This document shows positions 46,618 through 56,189 of a DNA stretch of 64,000 nt, in pieces. The stretch spans positions 1-64,000 of the forward strand of contig NZ_BLAD01000084.1 in NCBI RefSeq assembly GCF_009687845.1, in the 5' to 3' direction. The stretch comes from Acrocarpospora corrugata. Its GTDB lineage: Bacteria > Actinomycetota > Actinomycetes > Streptosporangiales > Streptosporangiaceae. The notes beneath the pieces were generated by a model. That model did no database searches. It saw nothing but the letters and a program-made list of their open reading frames with translations, and was not told the origin of the DNA. Within the stretch, counting starts at the first letter, position 1. The number at the start of each line of letters is the position of its first letter. Both the position numbers and the translations under genes were made by a program.

Positions 46618-49600
46618 TCAGGCGGCGGCGCACGGCCGTTCGTACGGGATCAGCGGAACGAACAGCTCCCACTCGCCCTTGGTGATCTGGTTTCCCACGT
46701 TCTCGCAGATCCGCTCCGCCGCCCGCGTGATGTCCAGATCCCAGAGCCGGACCGTCCCGTCCAGCGCCGAGGAGACCAGGGTCCGCCCGTCCTGACTGAA
46801 CGCGACCCCGAAGAGATCATCCGTGTGGCCGACCAGCGCGCCGGCGTCGATCGGGATCGCGGTGTCAGAGATCTCCAGCAGCCGGATCGTGCCGTCCGAC
46901 GCGGTGACCGCCAGCGTCCGGCCGTCCGGGCTGAACGCCCATCTGCTCCAGATGTAGGGGGTGTCCTGGGGGTCGGCCACCTCGACGTCGATGGTCGCCA
47001 TCAGCGCGGGCCGCAGCCGGTCGGTGATCTGCCAGAACTGCAGCGTCTGGTTGCCCAGCGCCACCGCCAGGATCCGGCCGTCCGGGCTGAAGATCGCGTC
47101 CTTGCTTTCCACCCTGACCCGGATGATGCCCGGCTCGCCCCCTTTGTCGAGGTCCCACAGCCGAATGTCGGAGAAGCCGCCGCCGGAGGCCAGCACGCGG
47201 CCGTCCGCGCTGAAGGTGTGCAGCCCGCTGGTCCCCGCCTCGTACGGCAGTGGACGGCCCCGCCTGACCGCGCGCCCCGAGGGGCCGATCAAATCCCAGA
47301 GCTGGGTCCCGCCCTCGCTGGCCCAGCTGGCCAAGGTGTGGCCGTCCGGGCTGAGCAGGATCATGGGGGTCTCCTCCTCGGCGGGCAACCCGAAATCGAA
47401 GATCCTGGGCCGACCGGGGCGCCACGGATCCGTCACGTCCCAGAGCCACACCTTGATCTCGGTCTCGGACATGGCGGCCAGCGTCTTCCCGTCCTTGCTG
47501 AACACCAGCAGGAGGTTGGGGTCGGAGGGCGCCTCCGGCAGCGGGGCGTAAGGGAGCAGCTTGGGGCCGCGCGTCTCAAAGAGGCGTACGGTGTCCGACG
47601 TCGTCGCCAGGACGGGCCGAGTGGGGCTGAACGCGATCCCGATCGTGTTCGTTTTAGCGTCCCCCGTGGGCCTGGCTCCCTTGACGGTGTAGGCGGCGGA
47701 CCTGGCCACGTCGGCCAGGTTCCACTGCCGCAGGGTGCCGAGCAGGGAGCCGGTGACCAGGCTGTCGCCGTCCGCGGCGAAGTTGAGCGCGGTGAGCGCG
47801 TCCCCGCCGGTCCTGAAACGGTAGTTGCTGACCGGGAACCTGGTGCCGATCCGGGTCCACAGCCGGACCTCGCCGTCCTCGAACGCGGTGGCGAGCCGGG
47901 TCCCCTTGTCGTCGAACGCCAGATGGTTCACCGCCACGGTACCGATCTGGACCTGGGCCCGGGGGGCCCGGTTCTCGCTGTCGACGTCCCAGAACTCCAC
48001 CGCGCCGGAATCCCGGCTGATCGCGAGGGCCGATCCGTTGGGGGAGATAGTGAGGGCCACCGCGTCGCCGCGGACCGGGGCAAGCCCTGCCGGCGCGTTG
48101 ATGTCGGCGATGTTCCAGAGCTGAAGCTCCTCGACGGCCTGGCCGATCAGCGTCCTGCCGTCCGGGCTGAGCACGAGGTGGTCCTTGGGGCTCTCCTTGG
48201 TGGAACCGCTGTTGGTACGCACCCGGTAGGTGAGGGTCACGCTCGCCCCCGCGACCGGTTTCGCGGGATTCTCAATATTGAAGACCTGAATCAGCTGGTC
48301 AAAGTCTCCCGGCGACATCGCGACCGCCAGCCGGCGGCCGTCGGCGCTCAGCGCGACGAGGTTGACGCCCTTGGCGACGGGCACCTTCCGAGCCAGGACC
48401 GGCTTGGCCGGGTCACTCACGTCCCACAGTTCGACGGCCTTGTCGGTCCAGGTGGCCAGCACCGGCCGGCCGCTGCTCAGCGCCATCCCGAGGATCGACT
48501 GCGCCTCGCCGCCCAGGACCTTCACGGTCACCGGTCCGGCGGCCCCGCCGGTCTTCCACAGCCGGACCGTTCCATCACCGTTGGAGAACGTGGCCATCGT
48601 CCCTCGGCCGGGGCCGAAGGCGATGGTGTCCACCGAGTGGGTGTGGCCGGAGACGGCGGTGCCGATGGGGTGGGTGAGGGTTCGCAGCAGCGCGCTACGC
48701 GCTTCCGGGGTCTGCGCGATCTTGTGGGCGGCCACGGCGAGCTGGGCGGCCAGCAGCGGGTCCTTGATCCGGCGGGCGGTCTCCGCGACCCGGCGGGAGA
48801 TGCCGTCGTCACGCTGCTCGACGGCTTCGACGTTCTTCGTCGTCCCGTACACGAGCGCCGACATCGCCAGCACGAGCAGGGCCGCGAGGGCCGCGATGAC
48901 CTGATAGGTGACCCTGGTACGGCGACGCGCCCGCCGCGTACTCTCGGCCAGGAACTCCGCCTCCAGGCCGGACAGCTCCGCGGCCGGGTCCGCCACGGCG
49001 GACCGGGCGTCGGCCACCCGGTTGTCGGTGTAGAGGTAGGCGGGGTCGCGCTTGTTGCGCTGCCACTTGACGGCGTCCTCGCCCAGCTGCTGGCGGACCA
49101 CCAGGGCCGTGCGGTCCGCCTCGATCCAGGCCCTGAACCGGGGCCAGGCGCGGATCAGCGCCTCGTGGGTGATCTCCACGCCGTCGTCGTCGACGGTCAG
49201 CAGCCGCGCGTGCACGAACCGGTCCAGCACATGCCGGGCGTCGTCATGCTGGGCCGAGGCGGCCGACGGGAGCAGCTCCGCCACCGGCACCTTCCTGCGG
49301 GTGTCCTCGGTGCCTTCGCCGAACCGGACCAGCCGGACCAGGAGCCGCCGGGCGGTCTCGTGGTCGCCCAGGTCGAGGCGCTTGAGGGTCTCGTCGGCGG
49401 TCTGGGCCAGCGCGCGCTTGATCCCGCCGGTGGCCCGGTAGCCGGCCAGCGTCAGCGTCCTGTCCTCGCGGTGGTGCCAGGTGGCGAGCAGGGCGTGGGA
49501 CAGCAGCGGCAGGACCCGTCCGGCGCCGACCGAGCTGAGCTCGGCGCTCGTGCCGAGGTCTTCGAGCAGGAGGTCGACGAGCCCGTCCTGGAGAGTGAGG

Positions 49601-51063
49601 TCGCTCAGCATGGCCGGCCCCTCGATGACCTCCCGCAGCTGGGCCGGCGTCATCGGGCTGACGACCACGGGCCGGCCGAGGGCGGCGACCAGCTCGGGAT
49701 AGGCGGCGCAGTGCCCGAAGAAGTCCGACCGCACGCCGATCACAACGACGGCGGGCGCGTCCTCCACCGGGTCGGCGCAGGCCGCGTCCAGCGCCTGGAC
49801 GAAGGCCCGGCGGCTCTGCTCGTCGGGGCAGAGCGTGAAAAGCTCCTCGAACTGGTCGACGATGAGGACCGCGCGGCGGGTGGAGTCGGCCGCCGCGCTC
49901 CTGAGTAAGGTCCTGAAGTGACCCGGGTCGGCCAGCAGCCGCTCCCGCAGGTCCATCGGATGGGAGCCGTCGGCCTGGGCGAACCGCTCGGCCAGCGTTC
50001 TCAGCGGATCGTTCCCCGGCGTGAGGATCATGAACTCGGTGGCGCTGCCGTCCGCCCGCGAGGAGCCCCCCAGCGCGGGCACCAGCCCGGCGTAGAGCAG
50101 TGACGACTTCCCCGCCCCCGACGGGCCGGTCACCACGAGCGGGCCGGCCTGCGAGAACTGCCCGGCCACCCGGTCGATGAGCGAGAGCGTCAGCTCCGAC
50201 CGCCCGAAGAAGAAGTCGGCGTCGTCCGCGCCGAAGGGGGTCAGCCCACGGTAGGGGCTGAACTCACCCACCCGCTCCCCCGGCGAGCCGGCGACGCCGA
50301 GGTAGGCGGCGTTGGGGGCGAGCACCTTCAGGTCGCCGTAGTCGGTGGCCTGACGCCGCGGCTCGGGCAGGCCGGCAACCGTCAGGGTCCGCGACAGCGA
50401 CCGGTAGGCGTCGTCGAGGGTCAGCCACCGAGGGGCGGTGGCGTCACCCGCCGTGAACAAGTCGATGAGCGCCCCGCTGAACGCGGTGTGCCGCCGCCCC
50501 GGCGGAGCCCAGGCGACCTCGTCGCCGCTCGTCGAGGTCAGCACGTACGCCCCTGACCGCTGGGTGGTCTTGAACACCTCGTCCACGTCGCCCCGGCTGA
50601 CCCCCTGAGCCCGCCCGGAGAAGCAGCAGTCCAGCACGACCAGCACCAGCGGCGCCCGGCAGTCGGTCAGCACCTCCCGCATCACCGCGTACGGGAGTGC
50701 CTCGTAGGCGGGGACGCCCTCGGTCAGGTCGATCGTCGAGTAGGTGGCGAGATGCAGCTCGTTTCGGGGGCTGACCAGGCCGTGGCCGACGTAGTAGACG
50801 ACCAGGACTTCGCTGGCCTCGCCTGCCGTACGGGCCAGGGCGCGGGCGAACTCACGGGGGTCCTGGGGGTCTACCAGGGTCGTCAGGTGCGAGGGATCCA
50901 GCCCGGAGCGCTCCACCAGGCAGCGCCCGAGATCGGCGACCGTGTCCGGGATGGCGGGAACGGTGGTCAGCGTCGACCCCGCGGCGTAGGTCCCCGATCC
51001 GACGATCAGCACCCGCGCCCCGGGCACCGCGAGCATCGCCCGCCCTGGCTCAGCCCCCGCCAT
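46618..51063 (-). CDS. Caspase-like protease / nSTAND NTPase / WD40 conflict-system protein
   Basis: A 1481-residue protein in three parts. Residues 15-250 are a caspase-like (peptidase C14) domain with the catalytic His94 (YYVGHGL) and Cys147 (LDCCFSG). Residues 265-740 are a STAND NTPase of the nSTAND1 type: YRGLTPFGADDADFFFGR, Walker A GPSGAGKS (313-320), Walker B VLIVDQFEELF. A single membrane helix follows (VIAALAALLVLAMSALVYG, about 755), then about 12-14 WD40-like blades to the end (FSPDGRTLAV..., GTVRLWD). The usual model is that the WD40 propeller senses a signal, the NTPase oligomerises and the caspase cuts host proteins as a suicide response. The gene overlaps the EACC1-like gene by 14 bases. 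All active-site residues are intact. Confidence 0.88.
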   Translation of the reverse strand: MAGAEPGRAMLAVPGARVLIVGSGTYAAGSTLTTVPAIPDTVADLGRCLVERSGLDPSHLTTLVDPQDPREFARALARTAGEASEVLVVYYVGHGLVSPRNELHLATYSTIDLTEGVPAYEALPYAVMREVLTDCRAPLVLVVLDCCFSGRAQGVSRGDVDEVFKTTQRSGAYVLTSTSGDEVAWAPPGRRHTAFSGALIDLFTAGDATAPRWLTLDDAYRSLSRTLTVAGLPEPRRQATDYGDLKVLAPNAAYLGVAGSPGERVGEFSPYRGLTPFGADDADFFFGRSELTLSLIDRVAGQFSQAGPLVVTGPSGAGKSSLLYAGLVPALGGSSRADGSATEFMILTPGNDPLRTLAERFAQADGSHPMDLRERLLADPGHFRTLLRSAAADSTRRAVLIVDQFEELFTLCPDEQSRRAFVQALDAACADPVEDAPAVVVIGVRSDFFGHCAAYPELVAALGRPVVVSPMTPAQLREVIEGPAMLSDLTLQDGLVDLLLEDLGTSAELSSVGAGRVLPLLSHALLATWHHREDRTLTLAGYRATGGIKRALAQTADETLKRLDLGDHETARRLLVRLVRFGEGTEDTRRKVPVAELLPSAASAQHDDARHVLDRFVHARLLTVDDDGVEITHEALIRAWPRFRAWIEADRTALVVRQQLGEDAVKWQRNKRDPAYLYTDNRVADARSAVADPAAELSGLEAEFLAESTRRARRRTRVTYQVIAALAALLVLAMSALVYGTTKNVEAVEQRDDGISRRVAETARRIKDPLLAAQLAVAAHKIAQTPEARSALLRTLTHPIGTAVSGHTHSVDTIAFGPGRGTMATFSNGDGTVRLWKTGGAAGPVTVKVLGGEAQSILGMALSSGRPVLATWTDKAVELWDVSDPAKPVLARKVPVAKGVNLVALSADGRRLAVAMSPGDFDQLIQVFNIENPAKPVAGASVTLTYRVRTNSGSTKESPKDHLVLSPDGRTLIGQAVEELQLWNIADINAPAGLAPVRGDAVALTISPNGSALAISRDSGAVEFWDVDSENRAPRAQVQIGTVAVNHLAFDDKGTRLATAFEDGEVRLWTRIGTRFPVSNYRFRTGGDALTALNFAADGDSLVTGSLLGTLRQWNLADVARSAAYTVKGARPTGDAKTNTIGIAFSPTRPVLATTSDTVRLFETRGPKLLPYAPLPEAPSDPNLLLVFSKDGKTLAAMSETEIKVWLWDVTDPWRPGRPRIFDFGLPAEEETPMILLSPDGHTLASWASEGGTQLWDLIGPSGRAVRRGRPLPYEAGTSGLHTFSADGRVLASGGGFSDIRLWDLDKGGEPGIIRVRVESKDAIFSPDGRILAVALGNQTLQFWQITDRLRPALMATIDVEVADPQDTPYIWSRWAFSPDGRTLAVTASDGTIRLLEISDTAIPIDAGALVGHTDDLFGVAFSQDGRTLVSSALDGTVRLWDLDITRAAERICENVGNQITKGEWELFVPLIPYERPCAAA

Positions 51064-51454
51064 GATCGCCTTGGTTGCCGTTGGGGGCGGTCTCGCGGAG
51101 GACTTCGGCGATGTGGCTGGTCAGCGCGCGGGCGGCCGCGACGTCCAGCGATTTCACGCCCTTGGCGGTCACCTCGACCCGGGTCTCCTCAGCGCCCCTG
51201 GTCAGGCTCACGCTGACTTCCCCGCGCCGGGTCCGCAGCCACGCGATCACTACGGTCGCCATGGTGGCCACGGCGCCTCCCGCGCCGAGCAGCACCTGGA
51301 GCCCGTCTGTTCCGGCGCCGAGCGCGCCGGGCTCGATCTCCGCGTCGACCACGCGGACGAGGCCACGAAGTTCCTGTTCCTCCCGGAGCCACGCGTAGAG
51401 GTCGCGGACCCCGTCAGCTGAGTCCTGGGCAGTGATAGTCAGCAGAACGGTCAC
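51050..51454 (-). CDS. EACC1-like (effector-associated constant component) small protein
   Basis: A 134-residue protein resembling the effector-associated constant component described with STAND/caspase/trypsin conflict systems: an N-terminal strand (VTVLLTITAQDSADGVRDLYAWL), ELRGLVRVVDAEIEPGALG, a hydrophobic Gly-rich segment (TDGLQVLLGAGGAVATMAT), IAWLRTRRGEVSVSLT, and a final EVTAKGVKSLD. It would bridge signal and effector in the system. GTG 51454 was chosen as the family-like start; there is no ribosome site, but CATACT (51466-51461) ends six bases upstream, so a leaderless message is possible. It is translationally coupled to the caspase gene. Confidence 0.7.
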   Translation of the reverse strand: MTVLLTITAQDSADGVRDLYAWLREEQELRGLVRVVDAEIEPGALGAGTDGLQVLLGAGGAVATMATVVIAWLRTRRGEVSVSLTRGAEETRVEVTAKGVKSLDVAAARALTSHIAEVLRETAPNGNQGDHGGG

Positions 51455-51469
51455 ATTACGAGTATGGAC

Positions 51470-51856
51470 ACGATCTACGGTCCGGCATATGAGTACATCC
51501 CTACTCAATCCGGCTCGCCTGGTCCACAACCAGTGCGCGCCGACGAGAACAGCGGGGCTCCGTGAGACTGGAGACCCGCCCGTTTCTCCATGTCAGCGGC
51601 TGGATCCGCTGGTCAGGATTTGGTGCGCCTCCGCCACTACCCACCGAGGGTGGAGACGAATATCACCAGTGCAATAACCTCGCGAATCAGGCGATACGGT
51701 CAAACCCATACTTGGATGATCGTCTATAGATTTTCGGCTACTTCTCTGTGGCTATTTCCAGACATCGGATGCCTCCGCATACCGGACAGCTGGTAGACCA
51801 ATCGGTGATAAAACCATTGATGATGATCTCGACAACGAACTTCCGCCTCCAGGGCC
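51470..51856. other. 387-bp intergenic region, divergent, relatively AT-rich
   Basis: Between the divergent EACC1-like and NB-ARC genes. It holds short open frames without coding character and AT-rich patches (around 51690-51735 and 51805-51835), suitable for promoters in both directions. I see no clear palindrome, repeat or RNA gene. No convincing ribosome site precedes the NB-ARC ATG. Confidence 0.5.
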
Positions 51857-53962
51857 ATGCGCCGAAATCCCGGTGACGGCGGCTTAACCTACGAACGTGT
51901 CAACCGGATCGACGGGACCGTTCTGGGCCCGGCGCTGCAGATTCACACGCTGATCGGCGATGTCAACTCGCACATCGGCGCTCGGCTACCCCCGCCTCAG
52001 CAACTCCCGCGTCCATGCACGCTTGTCGGCCGCGGGGAGCAACTGGATTCGCTCCACCGGGAGCTCGCCGCCGAAACCACGCGCGTGATCCTCGTGACCG
52101 GATCTCCTGGGGTCGGCAAGACCTCGATCGTGGTCCGTTGCGCACACAACATGATCGCCGGCTTCCCAGATGGCCAGCTCTACGTGGACCTGCAGGGGTA
52201 CGCGCCAGTGGCGGCGCTGAATCCGGCTGACATCCTCGCCGGGTTCATCCGCGCGTTCGGGATCGCACACGAGCGAATCCCAGCGAATCCAGCTGAAAGA
52301 TCCGCCCTTTTCAAGTCCCTGGTGGCCGGCCGGCGCGTCCTCGTCGTCCTGGACAACGCGAACTCGGCCGCACAGGTGGCTGACCTGGTGCCCGGTGACT
52401 GCATGGTCCTGGTCACCAGCCGAGAGAAGTTGGTCGGACTCGTCTGTGACGGCGCCCGGTTGATCCAGTTACGGCCGCTCTCCAGAAACGACGCGCTCGA
52501 CCTGCTCCGCCAGATCGTCGATCCCGCGCGTCTGGAGCGCGAGCCGGAGTCGGCACATGAGCTGGTGGCCCTGTGCGAGGGGGTTCCGCTCGCTCTGTCG
52601 ATCGTCGCGGCGCGACTGGCCGGCCGGGAGCACTTGGCGCTGTCGGACATGGTCCGGGACCTCGCGCAGGAGAAGCAACGACTGGATCGACTGTCCGCCG
52701 AGAACAGGGGAGTTCGGACTGCGCTGTGGATGTCCTACCGGCGCCTACCGGATGAGGTGGCGCGCCTGTACCGAGCGCTGGGGCGCTTTCCCGGCGTGAT
52801 ATTTGATGACTCGGTGGCGGCGGCCCTGCTCGATCAGCGTCCCGACCAGGTCCGACCGCTGATCGAGCGGCTCATCGAGGCCAACCTTCTGGACGACGTG
52901 CCCGGACGCGGCTACACCTTTCACGCGCTGGTGCGCCTGCATGCGCGGGAAATGGCCGACTCGACGGACCCGTCCGAACTCCGGACAACGATCGAACGTG
53001 CGGTGAACTGGTATGTCCAGTCCGCACGGTCGGCCTCTCGCTCGGTCAAGCCTTCCCGCAGAATTCCCGTTCCGGACTCGGACCTCAGCTTCAACAGCCC
53101 CGCGGCCGCACTGGACTGGATGCACCAGGAGTACAGCAATATCCGAACGGCCGCCAAGCTGGCCTTCGAACACCACCTCTACGAGGACACCTGGCACCTG
53201 GTCGACACCTTGTGGTCTCTGTTCCTGCACCGTGGTTACCAAGTGGAACGGCTGAACATCGAAGAGCTCGGGCTCTTAGCGGCCCAGGCGTGCCACAACC
53301 TCGAAGGGGAGGCCAAGATGCTGAACCGGGTCGGTCACTCGCTTCGCGCCCAGGCCAGATATGACGACGCCAAGAAACATTTCGAGCTCGCGCTGGACAT
53401 CTGGCGTCAGCTGGACGACAACTACCGGATCGCGGGCGCGTACCGCCGGCTGGGGCTGGTGGAGCTGGATTGCGGCCGATATCAGGAAGCCGCCGCCCTC
53501 TTCCGGACGGCGATCAAGGGCTACGACGCGACCAGAGAGCCCCAGGCGGCCGCGCGCGCCACATGTGACCTCGCGCACACGATGATCGAGGATGGACGCC
53601 GTGGAGAGGCCGCGCCGCTCTTGGCCGGAGCGCTCACCGCCCTGGATGGTGACCCCTACAACAAGGCGAGAGCTTTGGTCCTGCTCGGGCTCGCACACTC
53701 GGACCAGCCCGGCATCGCGGAAGAACACCTCCAGCAAGGGCTGAAGCTGATGAGGGAGATCAAGTCTCCCGACGGCGAAGCCTTCGCCCTCCAGACCCTC
53801 GGGTTGGTAGCCCAAAGGTCTGGACAGCTGGAAAAGGCATCCGAGTACTACTGGTTGGCCCGCGTACTGCTGGCGGGGATGGATTCCGACACCGCCGAGA
53901 TCGACCAGCGGCTCCGCCAGGTCACCTCCTCAGACGTCCCACCGGGACACCTCGGTCGGTGA
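51857..53962 (+). CDS. NB-ARC (STAND) ATPase with TPRs and N-terminal RHIM/BASS-like motif
   Basis: A 701-residue NLR-like protein. Residues 16-36 carry the pattern N16-x3-G20-x3-G24-x3-Q28-x5-G34, with hydrophobic residues between, like the bacterial amyloid-signalling (BASS) or RHIM motifs found at the N-terminus of actinobacterial NLRs. Next comes an NB-ARC domain: Walker A GSPGVGKT (82-89), Walker B RRVLVVLDNA, GLPL-like EGVPLALSIVA; then a winged helix and TPR repeats from about 450 to 690. No protease or DNA-binding domain is present, so it should recruit a separate effector through the amyloid motif. Two TTA codons (51884 and 53276). Its 3' end overlaps the PfkB gene, which is convergent, by 33 bases. 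Confidence 0.85.
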   Translation: MRRNPGDGGLTYERVNRIDGTVLGPALQIHTLIGDVNSHIGARLPPPQQLPRPCTLVGRGEQLDSLHRELAAETTRVILVTGSPGVGKTSIVVRCAHNMIAGFPDGQLYVDLQGYAPVAALNPADILAGFIRAFGIAHERIPANPAERSALFKSLVAGRRVLVVLDNANSAAQVADLVPGDCMVLVTSREKLVGLVCDGARLIQLRPLSRNDALDLLRQIVDPARLEREPESAHELVALCEGVPLALSIVAARLAGREHLALSDMVRDLAQEKQRLDRLSAENRGVRTALWMSYRRLPDEVARLYRALGRFPGVIFDDSVAAALLDQRPDQVRPLIERLIEANLLDDVPGRGYTFHALVRLHAREMADSTDPSELRTTIERAVNWYVQSARSASRSVKPSRRIPVPDSDLSFNSPAAALDWMHQEYSNIRTAAKLAFEHHLYEDTWHLVDTLWSLFLHRGYQVERLNIEELGLLAAQACHNLEGEAKMLNRVGHSLRAQARYDDAKKHFELALDIWRQLDDNYRIAGAYRRLGLVELDCGRYQEAAALFRTAIKGYDATREPQAAARATCDLAHTMIEDGRRGEAAPLLAGALTALDGDPYNKARALVLLGLAHSDQPGIAEEHLQQGLKLMREIKSPDGEAFALQTLGLVAQRSGQLEKASEYYWLARVLLAGMDSDTAEIDQRLRQVTSSDVPPGHLGR

Positions 53963-54853
53963 CGACGGGAGGGCGCACAGTTCGGTGAGGGTCAATGCGA
54001 CCTTCCCCGGGATGCGATCCCCGATCTTCCAGCCGGCGTGCAGGACCGCCCGTTGCAGCGCGTGTACGGGATCCCCGGTGAACACCCAGAAGTGGAGGAA
54101 CGTGGCGAACAGTGCGTCCCCGGCACCGGACGTGCTGACCACGCCCCGGGGGGCGGCGGCGTCCACGGTGACCAAGCGGCCGTCCCGCAGCCCCAGCATC
54201 GCGCCCTCCGGTCCCCGGCCGACCCCCACCAGGTGGCAACGGGGGTATCGCTCGAAGATCTGACGAATCCACAGTTCCGGCGGGACGGGGAGACGCTCGT
54301 GGCTGGAGAAGACGATTCTGGCCGCTCGTAACCACGGCTGGCTGTAGGAATCGGACAGGTCGGCGATGAGGTGGGTGTCCACCGCGATCGGGATGCCGAG
54401 CAGGTCCGCGCGGGCGACCAGCGGGCGGACGAACTTCGCGTTCGTCATCACCAGCAGGTCGGCCCCCTGGGCCTGGGCCGCGAACGTCTCGTACGGATAC
54501 TCGACGTCGTTGACCGGCGAGAGATGCGGATACCCCATGCGACGCCCGTCGGGGCCGACCAGCACCACGCCCATCGACGAACCGTGGCCGGGGATCACCC
54601 CGGGGCCGAGCAGGCCGTCGTGGTCGAGTTCGGCCCGGATGCCGGCGCCGACGATGTCGGACCCGACGACCGTGCAGAGGCGGATGTCGCCGCCCAGCGT
54701 GCGCATCGTGCGGGCGATGTGCGCGGCGGCGCCGAATACCCCGCCCGACAACCACCTGGGCGTACAGGTCGGGAGATACCGGATAGGGAACCCCTCCACC
54801 CCGAGTGACAGGTAGAAACTGGTGGCGCCCGCCACCACGATGGTCCGGCCCAT
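53930..54853 (-). CDS. PfkB-family carbohydrate kinase
   Basis: A 307-residue ribokinase-fold kinase: IVVAGATSFYLSLG, substrate-lid region RWLSGGVFGAAAHIARTMRTLGG, LCTVVGSDIVGAGIRAEL, and the C-terminal anion-hole motif STSGAGDALFATFL with the catalytic Asp in GAGD. ATG 54853 follows GAGGTGAT; upstream ATGs at 54892 and 54886 overlap the GT-B gene and are possible. It phosphorylates a sugar or nucleoside of unknown identity. In actinomycetes this kinase type is often found beside the GT-B protein encoded upstream, so the two probably act on the same substrate. Confidence 0.85.
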   Translation of the reverse strand: MGRTIVVAGATSFYLSLGVEGFPIRYLPTCTPRWLSGGVFGAAAHIARTMRTLGGDIRLCTVVGSDIVGAGIRAELDHDGLLGPGVIPGHGSSMGVVLVGPDGRRMGYPHLSPVNDVEYPYETFAAQAQGADLLVMTNAKFVRPLVARADLLGIPIAVDTHLIADLSDSYSQPWLRAARIVFSSHERLPVPPELWIRQIFERYPRCHLVGVGRGPEGAMLGLRDGRLVTVDAAAPRGVVSTSGAGDALFATFLHFWVFTGDPVHALQRAVLHAGWKIGDRIPGKVALTLTELCALPSSPTEVSRWDV

Positions 54854-54888
54854 GTCATCACCTCGGCGGGGCGGTTCGACCAGCATGA

Positions 54889-56115
54889 TCATCCTTCCTG
54901 GTGCGCGATGACGAACGGCATCGGGACCGGCGTGGCGACCGGGATCGTCGCGGGCTGCCGCAGGCCCATCAGCCGGTAGAGCAGGCGGCGCATGTTGCGG
55001 TGGAATTGGCCGGGCGCGGAGGTGACGCGCTCCCCCACCCGCCGGTACTGGTCCGGTTCCAGCGCGGCCACGGCCCGGTCTAGCTGGCTGCGGAGCGGCC
55101 GGTCCCGGTTGATCCGGGGCGCGACGGCGGCCAGCTCGGCGAGCGGCGACTCCGGGGCCACCTCGGCCGCCTCGAAGCTGGCCAGCATGACGGGCACCCC
55201 GATGGCGGCCCCGTAGAGGGTCGCAGAACCGTGATCGCCGATCACCCAGTCGGCCGCCACCAGCACCCCGCGCCAGTCCTGTTCGGGCATCAGCACGCGC
55301 AGCCCCCGGCGCTGGCAGTCGGCCAGCCAGGTCAGGATCTGCCAGGGTCCGTGCCCGAACCACACGTTGGGGTGGAGCAGCGCCACCACCAGGTACTCGC
55401 TGGCCGGCAGCTCGTCGACCAGGCGCGACAGCAGGCCGGACCGCTTGGCGAACAGCGAGTGCGGCCCCCAGGTGGAGCTCACCGCGACCACCTTCTGGCG
55501 CGGCCCTGCCCCCAGTGCGCGCCGGTAGCGGTCCCGGCCGGGCCTGCTGGCCGACAGCCGGTCGAAACTCGGGTCGCCCACCACCTCGGCCACCGGGACC
55601 GCCTGCGGGCAGGCCCGCCCCAACCGCCCGAGCTCGGCCTGGTGGGACAGCACGATCGAGGACGCGACCACGCTGCCGTCCCGGATCAGGCGCTGCGCGT
55701 CCAGGCCGTAAGTGGAACGTTCCCCCATGTTCTGCTTGCCCGGCGGCGGCGACACCCGTTTGTTGAATCCGGTGCCGTGCTCCATCACGATCAGCGGCGC
55801 GTGCACCTCGTGCACCGACCCGTGCGCGGCCGCGATGGCCAGATCGAACGACATTGTCACGGCCTGCCGCCAGGGCAGCAGCAGGGCTCCGATACTTTCG
55901 ACGAACTCCTCGACGCCGTTGTTGAATACGTCCGGCGCCATCGTGAACATGACCTGAATCCGCAGATCGGATTCGACCAGCTCGACCACGTCCATCAGCC
56001 GCTGCCCTGAGGTGACCGTGTGCACGATCACCAGCAGCGTTTTGCAGTTCCCCCGGGTCGCCCACCGTCGGGCGTCCCGCCCCACCGGTACCCGGCACCA
56101 TTCCTGAGTCGGCAT
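54889..56115 (-). CDS. GT-B fold protein resembling CDP-glycerol glycerophosphotransferases, function unknown
   Basis: About 408 residues. The C-terminal half looks like the nucleotide-binding half of CDP-glycerol glycerophosphotransferase/GT-B enzymes: VVAVSSTWGPHSLFAKRSG, VVALLHPNVWFGHGP, VAADWVIGDHGSATLYGAAIGVPVML. The N-terminal half has LLVIVHTVTSGQRLMDVV and PLIVMEHGTGFNK. Relatives in Streptomyces genomes are often misnamed translation initiation factor 2; nothing here supports that role. ATG 56115 is chosen; ATG/GTG codons further upstream would run into the promoter repeats. It shares a transcript with PfkB (four-base overlap at 54889-54892 if the early kinase start is used) and faces the SARP gene. 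Confidence 0.72.
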   Translation of the reverse strand: MPTQEWCRVPVGRDARRWATRGNCKTLLVIVHTVTSGQRLMDVVELVESDLRIQVMFTMAPDVFNNGVEEFVESIGALLLPWRQAVTMSFDLAIAAAHGSVHEVHAPLIVMEHGTGFNKRVSPPPGKQNMGERSTYGLDAQRLIRDGSVVASSIVLSHQAELGRLGRACPQAVPVAEVVGDPSFDRLSASRPGRDRYRRALGAGPRQKVVAVSSTWGPHSLFAKRSGLLSRLVDELPASEYLVVALLHPNVWFGHGPWQILTWLADCQRRGLRVLMPEQDWRGVLVAADWVIGDHGSATLYGAAIGVPVMLASFEAAEVAPESPLAELAAVAPRINRDRPLRSQLDRAVAALEPDQYRRVGERVTSAPGQFHRNMRRLLYRLMGLRQPATIPVATPVPMPFVIAHQEG

Positions 56116-56189
56116 TACGCTTCTACAGCCCCCTCGCTCATCCAGTCCTCGGCGACCCCCGATCGCCTCACCGTGAGCGTCCACGCCGT

